A stretch of 10,296 nucleotides of DNA from the NCBI GenBank assembly GCA_036518215.1, contig DATDNP010000191.1:1-10296 (forward strand). The letters are read 5' to 3'. Positions 1 through 6,754 of the stretch are shown here, piece after piece. How positions within the stretch are numbered: the first letter of the stretch is position 1; each line of letters begins with the position of its first letter. The notes beneath the pieces are model-generated. The model saw only the letters and a list, made by a program, of their open reading frames with translations, did no database searches and had not been told where the DNA came from. Position numbers and translations under genes: made by a program. Origin of the DNA: CF-39 sp036518215. GTDB lineage: Bacteria > Chloroflexota > Limnocylindria > P2-11E.

Positions 1-284
1 TGCGGCGAGGGCGACCGGTAGAAGATGCCGGTGAGCGGCGCGTTGACGGTGCGGCGCTCCGCGGCGGCCGGCGCCTCGGGCGGGACGGTCACCGCCGCGC
101 GCGTGCCCGCCGGTGACTGCGCCGCGGGCGCGACGGGCGCCGCCGCGGGCGCGGCCTTGCTGACGCGGACGCGGAGCGCGCCGCGACGCACCTCGAGCTC
201 CTGCAGCTCGTCGGCGCCGAGGCGCTGCAGCAGCTCGACCGCGAGCGCGTTCGCGTCGGCCCGCAGCTTCTTCGGATCGGCCAC
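1..284 (-). CDS. accB: Biotin carboxyl carrier protein of acetyl-CoA carboxylase (N-terminal part, runs off the window)
   Basis: BCCP carries biotin between biotin carboxylase (AccC) and carboxyltransferase in the first committed step of fatty-acid synthesis in the cytoplasm. The visible 94 residues start VADPKKLRAD and contain an amphipathic N-terminal segment (about 1-43), then an Ala/Pro-rich flexible linker (about 44-77). The beginning of the biotinyl domain follows: VNAPLTGIFYRSPSP matches the family's conserved 'P..G.FYRSPSPG' strand. The biotin-accepting lysine (E-A-M-K-M motif) would lie beyond base 1 and cannot be checked. The GTG start at 284 shares one base with the fabF stop (TAGTG), so translation is probably coupled to fabF, and no strong Shine-Dalgarno is visible. 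Unusually, accB follows fabF here instead of preceding accC, which lies about 8 kb away. The identity rests on the FYRSPSP motif plus the linker, and is strong for a partial gene. Confidence 0.87.
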   Translation of the reverse strand, partial: MADPKKLRADANALAVELLQRLGADELQELEVRRGALRVRVSKAAPAAAPVAPAAQSPAGTRAAVTVPPEAPAAAERRTVNAPLTGIFYRSPSP

Positions 285-1534
285 TACGCGACGTCCCGCG
301 CGATGACGAGGGACGCGTTGTGCCCGCCGAAGCCCATCGAGTTCGACATCGCGACCCGCGCGGCGCTCTTCCGCGCGACCTTCGGCACGTAGTCGAGGTC
401 GCACTCGGGATCGGGATGATCGAGGTTGATCGTCGGCGGCAGCACGCCGTCACGCATCGCGAGCGCGCAGAAGATCGCCTCGATCGCGCCGGCCGCGCCC
501 AGCGTGTGCCCCGTCATCGACTTCGTCGAAGACACGGCGAGCTCGTAGGCATGCTTCCCGAACACCGTCTTGATCGCCGCGGTCTCCGAGCCGTCGTTCG
601 CCTGCGTCGACGTGCCGTGGGCGTTCACATAGTCGACGTCGGTGAGCGCGATGCCCGCGCCCTCGATCGCCTGGCGCATCGCGCGCACGGCGCCCTCGCC
701 ACCCTCGGCGGGCGCGGTGACGTGGTGCGCGTCGGCGGACGCGCCGTACCCGATGACCTCGCCGAGCGCCCGCGCGCCGCGCGCCCGGGCGTGCTCGAGC
801 TCCTCGAGGACGAGACATCCGGCCGCCTCGCTGAAGACGAAGCCGTCGCGGTCCTTGTCGAAGGGGCGCGACGCACGCTCCGGCGCGTCGTTGCGCGTCG
901 ACAGCGCGCGCGCCTGGTTGAACGCGGCGATCGCGACCTTGATGAGCCCGGCCTCCGAGCCGCCGGCGAGCATCACGTCGGCCTGACCGCGACGGATCGT
1001 CTCGGTCGCCTCACCGACGGCGTGGGCGCTCGACGCGCACGCCGAGACGTGCGCCATGTTCGGACCCTTCGCGCCGTACTTCATCGCGATCTCGCCCGCG
1101 GCCATGTCGATGATCATCATCGGGATCATGAAGGGCGAGACCTTCCGTGGGTCCTTCGCGTGCGCGAGGACGTTGTCGACGATCGTGTTGACGCCGCCGA
1201 TCCCCGACCCGAACGTCACGCCGACGCGCGGCGCGGTCTCCGGCGTGATCTCGAGCTTCGCGTCGGCGAGCGCCTGACCGGCCGTCGCGACCGCGAGCTG
1301 CGCGAACCGGTCGGCCCTGCGGATCTCCTTCCGGTCCATGTACTCGGCCGGATCGAAGTCGCGCACCTCGCCCGCGATGCGTGTCTCCAGGCCCGTGGCA
1401 TCGAAGCGCGTGATCGGCCCGATGCCGCTCCGCCCGGCGAGGATGCCTTCCCACGTCTTCGCGACGGAGGCTCCGAGGGGCGTGATCATGCCGATGCCCG
1501 TGATGACGACGCGTCTGCGCTCGCCGTTCCTCAC
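284..1534 (-). CDS. fabF: 3-oxoacyl-ACP synthase II (KAS II)
   Basis: The enzyme condenses malonyl-ACP with acyl-ACP to elongate fatty acids. The 416-residue protein is close to the usual length (about 413). Seen in the sequence, numbered from the GTG start: the N-terminal RRVVITGIG strand, the nucleophile Cys166 in SACASSAHA, His306 in VNAHGTST, Lys338 in SSTKSMTGHT and His343. These make a complete Cys-His-His decarboxylating condensing site. The C-terminal SNSMGFGGHN loop, with the two-glycine gate typical of KAS I/II, is also present. I chose GTG at 1534, one base after the upstream stop, because FabF proteins normally begin just before RRVVVTG. An in-frame TTG at 1552 would add six residues and overlap the S51 gene. 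There is no Shine-Dalgarno, but a TACACT box lies 7 bases upstream. The gene is followed directly by accB. FabB is the alternative family name, but the FabF subtype fits a single elongating KAS better. Confidence 0.95.
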   Translation of the reverse strand: MRNGERRRVVITGIGMITPLGASVAKTWEGILAGRSGIGPITRFDATGLETRIAGEVRDFDPAEYMDRKEIRRADRFAQLAVATAGQALADAKLEITPETAPRVGVTFGSGIGGVNTIVDNVLAHAKDPRKVSPFMIPMMIIDMAAGEIAMKYGAKGPNMAHVSACASSAHAVGEATETIRRGQADVMLAGGSEAGLIKVAIAAFNQARALSTRNDAPERASRPFDKDRDGFVFSEAAGCLVLEELEHARARGARALGEVIGYGASADAHHVTAPAEGGEGAVRAMRQAIEGAGIALTDVDYVNAHGTSTQANDGSETAAIKTVFGKHAYELAVSSTKSMTGHTLGAAGAIEAIFCALAMRDGVLPPTINLDHPDPECDLDYVPKVARKSAARVAMSNSMGFGGHNASLVIARDVA

Positions 1535-1535
1535 G

Positions 1536-2273
1536 TCATTGAGTGTAGGCAAGCGGAGCGGGGAGGAGACCGTCGAGCGTCGCGCCGGACGCGACCGTCA
1601 CCGGCTCGCCGTCGCCGAACACGTGGACGCGGCCACGGCCGCGCACCGTCCACGTCGCGTCGCGCGCGATGAGCGCCGTGTCCTCATCGATACCGATGAG
1701 CCGCGTCTCGGCGGGCACGACGCGCGACCACACCGTACGCAGCGCCGCCGGGAGGATGTCGAAGTGCGGCGCCACGATGACGCCGGGGAGGATGCCCATG
1801 GCCGCGCGCGTCGTCACCTCGGTCGGTATGCCATCCGGCCCGCGCTTGCGCGGAACGAACGTGGTCGCGCCGAGCATCATCGCCCCGGCGCTCGAGCCGG
1901 CGAGGATCGCTCCGGCGCGGAAGCGGGCATGTACCGCGGTCCAGAACGGCGTCCCGGTGACGGTCTCGACGAGATAGCCGGGGTTCCCGCCCGAGAAGTA
2001 GATCCATCCGGCCCCCGCGATGAGGTCGCAGAAGCGCGCGTCCTCGGCATCGGCCCGCGTCGTCACCATCACCGGAACGGGCTCCGCACCGAGCGCGCGA
2101 AAGTGGTCGCTCCCCATCTGCGCCCACATCTTCGGCGTCTCCTCGAGTCCGGCCGCGGTAGGAACGATCGCGACGCGCGGGTGCGGTCCGAGGTCCGCGA
2201 GAAGGTCACGGTCGATCGCATCCATCGCCGGCGTGAACTCGCCAGATCCGCAGAGGACGAGACGTGTCGTCAC
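1536..2273 (-). CDS. S51-family serine hydrolase (peptidase E / cyanophycinase-like)
   Basis: The predicted product is a 245-residue cytoplasmic hydrolase of the S51 clan. The family includes dipeptidase E, which cleaves Asp-X dipeptides, and cyanophycinase, which cleaves the Asp/Arg polymer cyanophycin. Seen in the sequence: an N-terminal LVLCGSGEFTP strand-loop, VAIVPTA (34-40), the oxyanion-type FSGGNP (93-98), the nucleophile elbow AGSSAGA with Ser128 as predicted catalytic residue, and GVIVAPHFD with His170 as the likely general base. The length fits the family. The GTG start at 2273 overlaps the TGA of the upstream cysS fusion as GTGA, implying translational coupling, and fabF begins one base after its stop. 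There is no signal peptide. Substrate cannot be assigned: the motif is GSSAGA, where cyanophycinases usually have GTSAGA, and no isoaspartyl dipeptidase is nearby. Family membership is firm, specific function open. Confidence 0.85.
   Translation of the reverse strand: MTTRLVLCGSGEFTPAMDAIDRDLLADLGPHPRVAIVPTAAGLEETPKMWAQMGSDHFRALGAEPVPVMVTTRADAEDARFCDLIAGAGWIYFSGGNPGYLVETVTGTPFWTAVHARFRAGAILAGSSAGAMMLGATTFVPRKRGPDGIPTEVTTRAAMGILPGVIVAPHFDILPAALRTVWSRVVPAETRLIGIDEDTALIARDATWTVRGRGRVHVFGDGEPVTVASGATLDGLLPAPLAYTQ
1542..1547 (-). promoter_or_regulatory. Possible -10 box (TACACT) for leaderless fabF
   Basis: TACACT lies 7 bases before the fabF GTG and fits a TAnnnT -10 hexamer that would place the transcript start at or next to the start codon. 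The same hexamer stands 6 bases before the fabZ GTG. No convincing -35 is visible, and the bases also encode the last residues of the S51 protein, so chance is possible. Confidence 0.3.
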
Positions 2274-4429
2274 GGCGTGCCGAGCGGAACGCCGCTGAAC
2301 CGCTTCACGAGGCGGTCGTAATTCCGCCGGCTCCGCTTCTCGCGCTCGTCCTCGGCCAGGCGCTCCCACGCGCGATGCGCGTGACGCGCGACGCGGGTGT
2401 CGCCGACCGCGACGCAACGTAGACCGCGCTCCCGCAGCGCCAGCGACGTCGCGATGTCGAGATTGCGGTAGAAGCGATAGCGCTCGTCGAAGCCGCCGAT
2501 GGCGAGGAGTGCCTCGCGCCGTGTCGCGAGACAGTAGCCGGCGATCGCATCGCACGCGCCGCTCGTGACCTCGTCCCATTGCTTCAGCTTGTCGACCGAC
2601 CGAAGCCCCCACGGACCGGCCGCGCCAACGGTCGACGGCCGGAGCGCGTCGGCGAGAACGGTGAAGAGGTCGGCCGTGAGCTCCACCGACGGATCGAGCT
2701 GCAGGACGAGCGCGCCGCCGGCGATGCGAAGGAGCGCGTTCCGCCCGGCCGCCTCACCGAGGTCGCGGTCGGCGAGCACGACGCGGACGCGCCGGTCCGC
2801 GCCGAGCGCCGCGACACGAGCGGCGACCGATTCGCTCGAACCCTGATCGAGGACGAGCACCTCGCCGTCCGCGGGAAGCCAGCGCAGCGCGGCCGACACG
2901 CAGCGCTCGACGTCGTCCGCGTATTCGCGCGTCACGACGCACGCCGACCAGCTGCGGCTCGCGGCCCGCGCGCGCGCGTCATCGAGCTCGCGCGCGGATG
3001 AGATGCGCCGCAGCGAGCGCGGGCCCAGACGCCGGTCGCGGCGCGACACGAGCGAGCTGCCGCGAGCGAGATCGTCGACCCGGTAGCCGTCGAGACGCGT
3101 CCGCAGCTCGTCCGCGACACGCAGATCGCGGGCGGCGCGCGCGTGCTCGCGCTCGCTCACGACATGACGCACGTCATGGGTGAGCTGCTCGCGCTCGGCC
3201 GCGACGTCCGCGAGCCCGAGCCCGAGCACGGCGTCCATCGCGAGGACCGCCGCAAGGCGATCGCGCGGCCTCGTCGTCGTGTCGGCCACGCACGCCTGCG
3301 CGACGGCGAGCGCCCCGGGCAGATCGAGATCGTCCTCGAGCCGCTCGCGGAACGACGCGGTCCAGCGGTCCGCGTCGTGCGCCGGCGTCGCATCGGCCGA
3401 GAGCTGCGCGAGCGCGCGGATCCGCTGCCGCAGGTGGTCGAGACCTTCGGCCGCCTGTCGCAGCGCGGCGACGCTGAAGCGCATGCGCGCGCGGTAGTGC
3501 GTGAGGAGGCACTGGTAGCGGAAGGCGAGCGGATCGATCCCGAGGGCCACGACGTCCGCGATCTCGGTCGTGTTGCGAGCGGACTTCGCCATCTTCACGC
3601 CGTCGGCGAGGAGGTGCTGGCCGTGCACCCACGTCCCCACGACCCGGTGCCCAAGCGCGCCTTCGGACTGCGCGATCTCGTCCTCGTGGTGCGGGAAGAT
3701 GTTGTCCACGCCGCCGGTGTGCACGTCGATGGTCTCGCCCAGGTACCGCGTGCTCATGGCCGAACACTCGATGTGCCACCCCGGGTAGCCATCGCTCCAC
3801 GGCGACTTCCATACGAGAGCCTCGCGTCCGGGCTCGCCGCGCTTCCACAGCGCGAAGTCGGCCGGGTCGCGCTTCGCGGTATCGGCCTCGGCGCGGACAC
3901 CCTGCCGGAGCGCCTCCTGCACGTTGCCCGAGAGCCGGCCGTAGCCCGGGAACCGCTTCACCGCGTAGTAGACGGTGCCGTCGACCTCGTAGCCGAGACC
4001 GCGCTCGAGAAGGACCTCGACCATCGCGACCATCTCGGGTACGTGCTCCGTCGCGCGCGGGAAACGGCTCGCGGGCAGGATGCCGAGCGCGCGCTCGTCC
4101 GCGTGGAACGCCGCCTCGTAGCCGGCGGCGATCTCCATCGGCGTCTTCCCTTCGGCGAGCGCCGCCGCGATCACCTTGTCCTCGCCGCGGTCGACGGCGT
4201 CCTGCCGCATGTGCCCCACATCGGTGATGTTCTTCACGTGCGTGACGTGAAGTCCCTCGAGCTCGAAGACGCGGCGCAGCCAGTCGGCGAGCAGATAGGA
4301 CCGGAGGTTACCCAGGTGCACCGGTCGATACACGGTGGGGCCGCACGTGTACATGCGGACCTCGCCCGGGACCGATGGGACGAAGGCCTCGACGCGCCGC
4401 GTGAGCGTATTGAAGAGGCGGACGGTCAC
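2270..4429 (-). CDS. cysS: Cysteinyl-tRNA synthetase fused to a C-terminal GT2-like glycosyltransferase domain
   Basis: One uninterrupted 719-residue reading frame. Residues 1 to about 460 are a full class I CysRS, which charges tRNA-Cys. They show the HIGH-type motif HLGN (38-41), KMAKS (279-283) and a zinc site matching the family: Cys29, Cys222, His247 and Glu251 (in CSAM and HHEDEIAQSEG). The DALR/anticodon-binding part ends with the expected AADELRTRLDGY-like helix (about 434-449). A basic linker (about 461-493) leads to a GT-A-like domain: ACVVTREY (496-503), EVLVLDQGSS (523-532), GRNALL (562-567), LVLQLDPSVEL (574-584, where DxD would sit but only one Asp is present), GFDERYRFYRNLDIATSLALRERG (646-669 region) and a late RHAH. 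Normal CysRS is about 460-490 residues. No stop or start forces a split. The GTG start follows GGAAG directly. The stop overlaps the S51 gene as GTGA. The sugar donor and acceptor are unknown. Confidence 0.9.
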   Translation of the reverse strand: MTVRLFNTLTRRVEAFVPSVPGEVRMYTCGPTVYRPVHLGNLRSYLLADWLRRVFELEGLHVTHVKNITDVGHMRQDAVDRGEDKVIAAALAEGKTPMEIAAGYEAAFHADERALGILPASRFPRATEHVPEMVAMVEVLLERGLGYEVDGTVYYAVKRFPGYGRLSGNVQEALRQGVRAEADTAKRDPADFALWKRGEPGREALVWKSPWSDGYPGWHIECSAMSTRYLGETIDVHTGGVDNIFPHHEDEIAQSEGALGHRVVGTWVHGQHLLADGVKMAKSARNTTEIADVVALGIDPLAFRYQCLLTHYRARMRFSVAALRQAAEGLDHLRQRIRALAQLSADATPAHDADRWTASFRERLEDDLDLPGALAVAQACVADTTTRPRDRLAAVLAMDAVLGLGLADVAAEREQLTHDVRHVVSEREHARAARDLRVADELRTRLDGYRVDDLARGSSLVSRRDRRLGPRSLRRISSARELDDARARAASRSWSACVVTREYADDVERCVSAALRWLPADGEVLVLDQGSSESVAARVAALGADRRVRVVLADRDLGEAAGRNALLRIAGGALVLQLDPSVELTADLFTVLADALRPSTVGAAGPWGLRSVDKLKQWDEVTSGACDAIAGYCLATRREALLAIGGFDERYRFYRNLDIATSLALRERGLRCVAVGDTRVARHAHRAWERLAEDEREKRSRRNYDRLVKRFSGVPLGTP

Positions 4430-4471
4430 CTTCCGTCAAGGGTACGACCGCGCCGTCGGTCCGACGTGCGC

Positions 4472-4906
4472 CTAGTCGCGAAGCATCTTCTCCACGGCGG
4501 CGACGCCCGCGGCGACGGCGTCGCGCTCGTCCTGCGTGAGCGCGCGGAGCCGGCGCTCGATCTCCGCGATCCGCAGCTTGCGTCCTTTGGCGAGGACGTC
4601 GCGCCCCTTCGCGCTCATCTCGACACGGACGACGCGTGCATCGGCCGGATCGCTCGCGCGCCGCACGAGGTCATCGCGCTCCATCTCGCTCACCAGCTTG
4701 CTCATCGTGGGCGCTCGCACCTGCTCGGCAGCGGCGAGCTCGCCGAGGGTCCGCGGTCCGCCCATGAGCACCGACAGCGCCGAGAGCTGTGCAGCCGGCA
4801 CGCCGGTGAGCGCATCCTTTCGCCGTACACGCCGGAGAAGATGGATCGCAGCGGAATGCAGGTGGTCGGCGACGGCCGCGTTGCTCGCCCTTGCGCGTCT
4901 CGGCAC
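4472..4906 (-). CDS. MarR-family transcriptional regulator
   Basis: This 144-residue winged-helix protein is of typical MarR length and is predicted to act as a dimeric DNA-binding repressor. The N-terminal dimerisation helix covers about 10-35. The wHTH covers about 36-103, with TLGELAAAEQVRAPTMSKLVSEMERDDLV supplying helix-turn-helix and recognition helix, and SDPADARVVRVEMSAKG giving the wing with the family D-x-R signature. A C-terminal dimer helix follows (about 105-144). GTG at 4906 is the only usable early start: the ATG at 4911 is in another frame. No Shine-Dalgarno precedes it, and the promoter described at 4913-4941 would start the transcript at this GTG. The perfect inverted repeat immediately upstream makes autoregulation very likely and control of the divergent ankyrin gene plausible. 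The cysS fusion follows after 42 bases and may share the transcript. The ligand is unknown. Confidence 0.92.
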   Translation of the reverse strand: MPRRARASNAAVADHLHSAAIHLLRRVRRKDALTGVPAAQLSALSVLMGGPRTLGELAAAEQVRAPTMSKLVSEMERDDLVRRASDPADARVVRVEMSAKGRDVLAKGRKLRIAEIERRLRALTQDERDAVAAGVAAVEKMLRD

Positions 4907-4919
4907 GGCATGATATTAG
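4891..4919 (+). promoter_or_regulatory. Weak candidate promoter for the ankyrin gene
   Basis: TTGCGC (4891-4896) and TATTAG (4914-4919) are 17 bases apart on the plus strand, with an upstream TG at 4911-4912. Both hexamers are imperfect. A start near 4926 would give a leader of about 30 bases carrying the Shine-Dalgarno at 4947-4952 and part of the operator. This would put both divergent genes under the same repressor. Confidence 0.35.
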
Positions 4920-4941
4920 TTAGCGAACCTAACTATCGCAA
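4913..4941 (-). promoter_or_regulatory. Predicted sigma70-type promoter of marR (leaderless)
   Basis: On the minus strand, TTGCGA (4936-4941) stands exactly 17 bases from TAATAT (4913-4918), a good -35/-10 pair. Six discriminator bases after the -10 lead to 4906, the first base of the marR GTG, so the message would have no 5' leader. The inverted repeat fills the spacer and enters the -10, an arrangement in which a bound repressor would block RNA polymerase. This is predicted from sequence only. Confidence 0.65.
4917..4935. promoter_or_regulatory. Predicted MarR operator: perfect 7-bp inverted repeat
   Basis: TAGTTAG and CTAACTA are exact reverse complements separated by five bases (CGAAC). 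The element is strikingly AT-rich against a GC-rich background and lies between the divergent marR and ankyrin genes. Size, symmetry and TTAG-type half sites fit known MarR-family operators. Binding by the adjacent MarR protein is inference. Confidence 0.8.
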
Positions 4942-4946
4942 GCGTC

Positions 4947-4952
4947 GGGAGG
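4947..4952 (+). promoter_or_regulatory. Ribosome binding site deciding the ankyrin start
   Basis: GGGAGG stands five bases before the GTG at 4958. This favours that start over the in-frame ATG at 4910, which would put the operator inside the coding region and has no Shine-Dalgarno, and over the GTG at 4952, which overlaps the GGGAGG itself. Confidence 0.75.
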
Positions 4953-4957
4953 TGGCG

Positions 4958-5635
4958 GTGGCGACGGAATTCCTCGCAGCGGTGAAGAAGGGCGACCGCG
5001 ATGCCGTCGAGCGGATGCTCCGTTCCGACCCGGAGCTCCTCGCCGCGAAGGACGAGCGCGGCACGTCGGCGCTCCTCCTCGCGTACTACCACGGGAAAGC
5101 GGAGATCGCGAACAGTCTCCTCACCCATCGCCCGGACCTCGATCTCTACGAAGCGGCCACGGTCGGTGATGCGGGGCGCATACGCGAGCTCGTGGGGCGC
5201 TCCGCGGACGTGAACGCGTACGCGGCGGACGGCTTCACGGCACTCGGCCTCGCAGCGTTCTTCAAGCGTCGCGACGCCGTGCGGGCGCTCCTCGACGCGG
5301 GCGCCGCGCCGAACCTCGCCTCCCGCCCCGCCGGCTTCACGCCGCTGCACTCGGCCGTGGCGGACGATGCGGGGACGGTGACGAGCGACATCGTTCGCGT
5401 GCTTCTCGACGCGGGCGCGGACCCGAACGCTCAGAGCGCGAGCGGCGGCACGCCCCTGCACACCGCGGCGTTCATCGGCGACGTCGCGGTCGCGCGCATG
5501 CTGCTCGCGGCGGGCGCGGATCCGAACATGAAGGACGCGCGCGAGCTCACCCCGCTCGACGTCGCCCGCGAGCGCGCCAACAGCGAGGTCGCGGCGCTGC
5601 TGCACGACGCCGTGATCGGGAGGAAGACGTCGTAA
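4958..5635 (+). CDS. Ankyrin-repeat protein
   Basis: A 225-residue protein built almost wholly of ankyrin repeats, presumably a soluble protein-binding scaffold. The capping segment ATEFLAAVKKGDRDAVERML is followed by degenerate repeats (about 33-56 and 61-85) and then clear ones: DGFTALGLAAFFKRRDAVRALLDAGAAPN (about 91-119), GFTPLHSAVA...IVRVLLDAGADPN (about 126-157), GGTPLHTAAFIGDVAVARMLLAAGADPN (about 163-190) and ELTPLDVARERANSEVAALL (about 196-215). No signal peptide, membrane segment or catalytic domain is visible. It is the only plus-strand gene, divergent from marR and convergent with the secreted-protein gene, whose stop lies 3 bases beyond its own. It may be regulated through the MarR operator. 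The binding partner and role are unknown. Small ankyrin genes next to regulators occur in many bacteria without a defined function. Confidence 0.9.
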   Translation: MATEFLAAVKKGDRDAVERMLRSDPELLAAKDERGTSALLLAYYHGKAEIANSLLTHRPDLDLYEAATVGDAGRIRELVGRSADVNAYAADGFTALGLAAFFKRRDAVRALLDAGAAPNLASRPAGFTPLHSAVADDAGTVTSDIVRVLLDAGADPNAQSASGGTPLHTAAFIGDVAVARMLLAAGADPNMKDARELTPLDVARERANSEVAALLHDAVIGRKTS

Positions 5636-5638
5636 CCG

Positions 5639-6715
5639 CTACGGGCTCTGCGACGGATACGAGCCTGGCGGCGCGTAGAAGTCAGTCGGCGCGATCCCGG
5701 CGAGATACGCGTCCGCAGTGACGACGACGTCGACGAGCGTGTGGTCCTGCGGGCATCCCGCGGCGAGTCCACATGTGACGTAGCGCGTGTAGCCGCCGCT
5801 GAATCCGGGGCCTCCGGGCGCGAGCGGCACGACGTACGCGACGACCCAGTAGGTCCCGGGCGGCAGGTCCGCGATCCGATACCACACCTGCTCGCGCGAT
5901 TGCGGCGTGTCCACGCATTGCCTCGTGGCGGGCTGCGCCGCCAGCATGGCGCAGACGCGCTCGGCGGGAATGAAGTCCGATGGATAGCCGAGCGGCCCCG
6001 CGATGGTGCCCGCGCCGGGTCGTGATGCTGCGCCGAGGAAATGGAAGGTCGCGTCGATCGCGCGGAGCGTCGCGTCGTCCGTCCCGGCGGGGCGCGGATC
6101 GCCCAGCCGGTACGCGATCTCGTAGCCGAGCGGCCCATCGACGACGAACACGCGCGTCGTGCCGTCGCTGAACGTCCGCTCCGCGGTCGCACGGCCGTCG
6201 ATGGCGTCGCGTGAACGCGCGGTGCCCGCGCCTCCGGTGAGGCTGTTCGCGAGGTCGAGCGCGGTCATCCCGCTCACGCGCCGCATGCGGACGTACACGA
6301 CGCCGTTCCATGCTGCCGAACTCGATGACGTGCCGAGCTGCTGCTCCTCATCAACGGAGCGCCGCGTGAATGCCTCGATCCCGGCATCCGCGGATGTGTT
6401 CGCGTTCACGGTCGAGAGCGCGAAGGAGCGGCGCCAGCCGGCGGGGATGTCGATCCGGAAGTTCCATTGCGCGACCTCGTACCCGGGATGCCCTGGCAGT
6501 CCCGTCGAGGACGGCGGAGCGGATTTCGGCGGCGATGCAGAGGGCGACGAAGACGGCGACACCGACACCGATGGCGAGCTCGACGCGACGCTCGGCGAAG
6601 GCGACGTCGCGAGCGGCCTGACCGTATCTGTCGGCACGGGCCGCCACAGGGCGTACGCGCCGATCGCCACGAGCGCGACCGCGGCCGCCGCGATGATCGC
6701 GCGCCCACTACTCAT
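5639..6715 (-). CDS. Membrane-anchored secreted protein with Ser/Pro-rich stalk and two beta-rich domains, function unknown
   Basis: This 358-residue protein opens with a transmembrane or uncleaved signal segment (about 5-24, IIAAAAVALVAIGAYAL). There is no lipobox Cys, so it is not an evident lipoprotein. A low-complexity Ser/Pro stalk (about 34-72) follows. The first outer domain (about 78-227) begins YEVAQWNFRIDIPAGWRR, resembling secreted folds in which a protein core follows 'F.I..P.GW'; this is a loose resemblance only. The second domain (about 236-355) has GTIAGPLGYPSDFIPAERV, IADLPPGTYWVVAYVV, GGYTRYVTCGL and a DFYAPPGSYP ending. I recall this pattern from secreted proteins of Chloroflexota and cyanobacteria with a prealbumin/carboxypeptidase-regulatory-like fold. 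Cys255, Cys267, Cys315 and Cys321 could form two disulfides. The ATG start is preceded by TGGAG at suitable spacing. It lies 39 bases after the arginase gene, probably last in that operon. No function is assigned. Confidence 0.8.
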   Translation of the reverse strand: MSSGRAIIAAAAVALVAIGAYALWRPVPTDTVRPLATSPSPSVASSSPSVSVSPSSSPSASPPKSAPPSSTGLPGHPGYEVAQWNFRIDIPAGWRRSFALSTVNANTSADAGIEAFTRRSVDEEQQLGTSSSSAAWNGVVYVRMRRVSGMTALDLANSLTGGAGTARSRDAIDGRATAERTFSDGTTRVFVVDGPLGYEIAYRLGDPRPAGTDDATLRAIDATFHFLGAASRPGAGTIAGPLGYPSDFIPAERVCAMLAAQPATRQCVDTPQSREQVWYRIADLPPGTYWVVAYVVPLAPGGPGFSGGYTRYVTCGLAAGCPQDHTLVDVVVTADAYLAGIAPTDFYAPPGSYPSQSP

Positions 6716-6754
6716 CGCGCTCCAGTCTCGCGCTCTCGACCAAGCGACCGGCCG

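Noticed and set aside
25..306. Plus-strand Ala/Ser-rich open frame near the window start
   Set aside because: It lies opposite accB, whose translation carries the FYRSPSP motif. The plus-strand product is low complexity.
320..2321. Long plus-strand open frames opposite fabF and the S51 gene
   Set aside because: They are shadows of strongly conserved minus-strand genes, with Arg-rich low-information translations and no ribosome binding sites.
2270..2941. Separate glycosyltransferase gene starting at an internal GTG (VVTREY)
   Set aside because: There is no stop in the CysRS frame before it and no clear ribosome site. The sequence shows one continuous frame, though internal initiation cannot be excluded.
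3143..4957. Very long plus-strand open frame upstream of and in frame with the ankyrin gene (total about 830 codons)
   Set aside because: It runs antisense to CysRS and MarR, which have complete conserved motifs. Its translation is Arg/His/Asp-rich without family features. Only the part from 4958 is a gene; the rest is a GC-rich shadow.
4910..4957. ATG at 4910 as the ankyrin start
   Set aside because: It would place the operator in coding sequence with no Shine-Dalgarno. GTG at 4958 has GGGAGG five bases upstream, and the ankyrin cap begins there.
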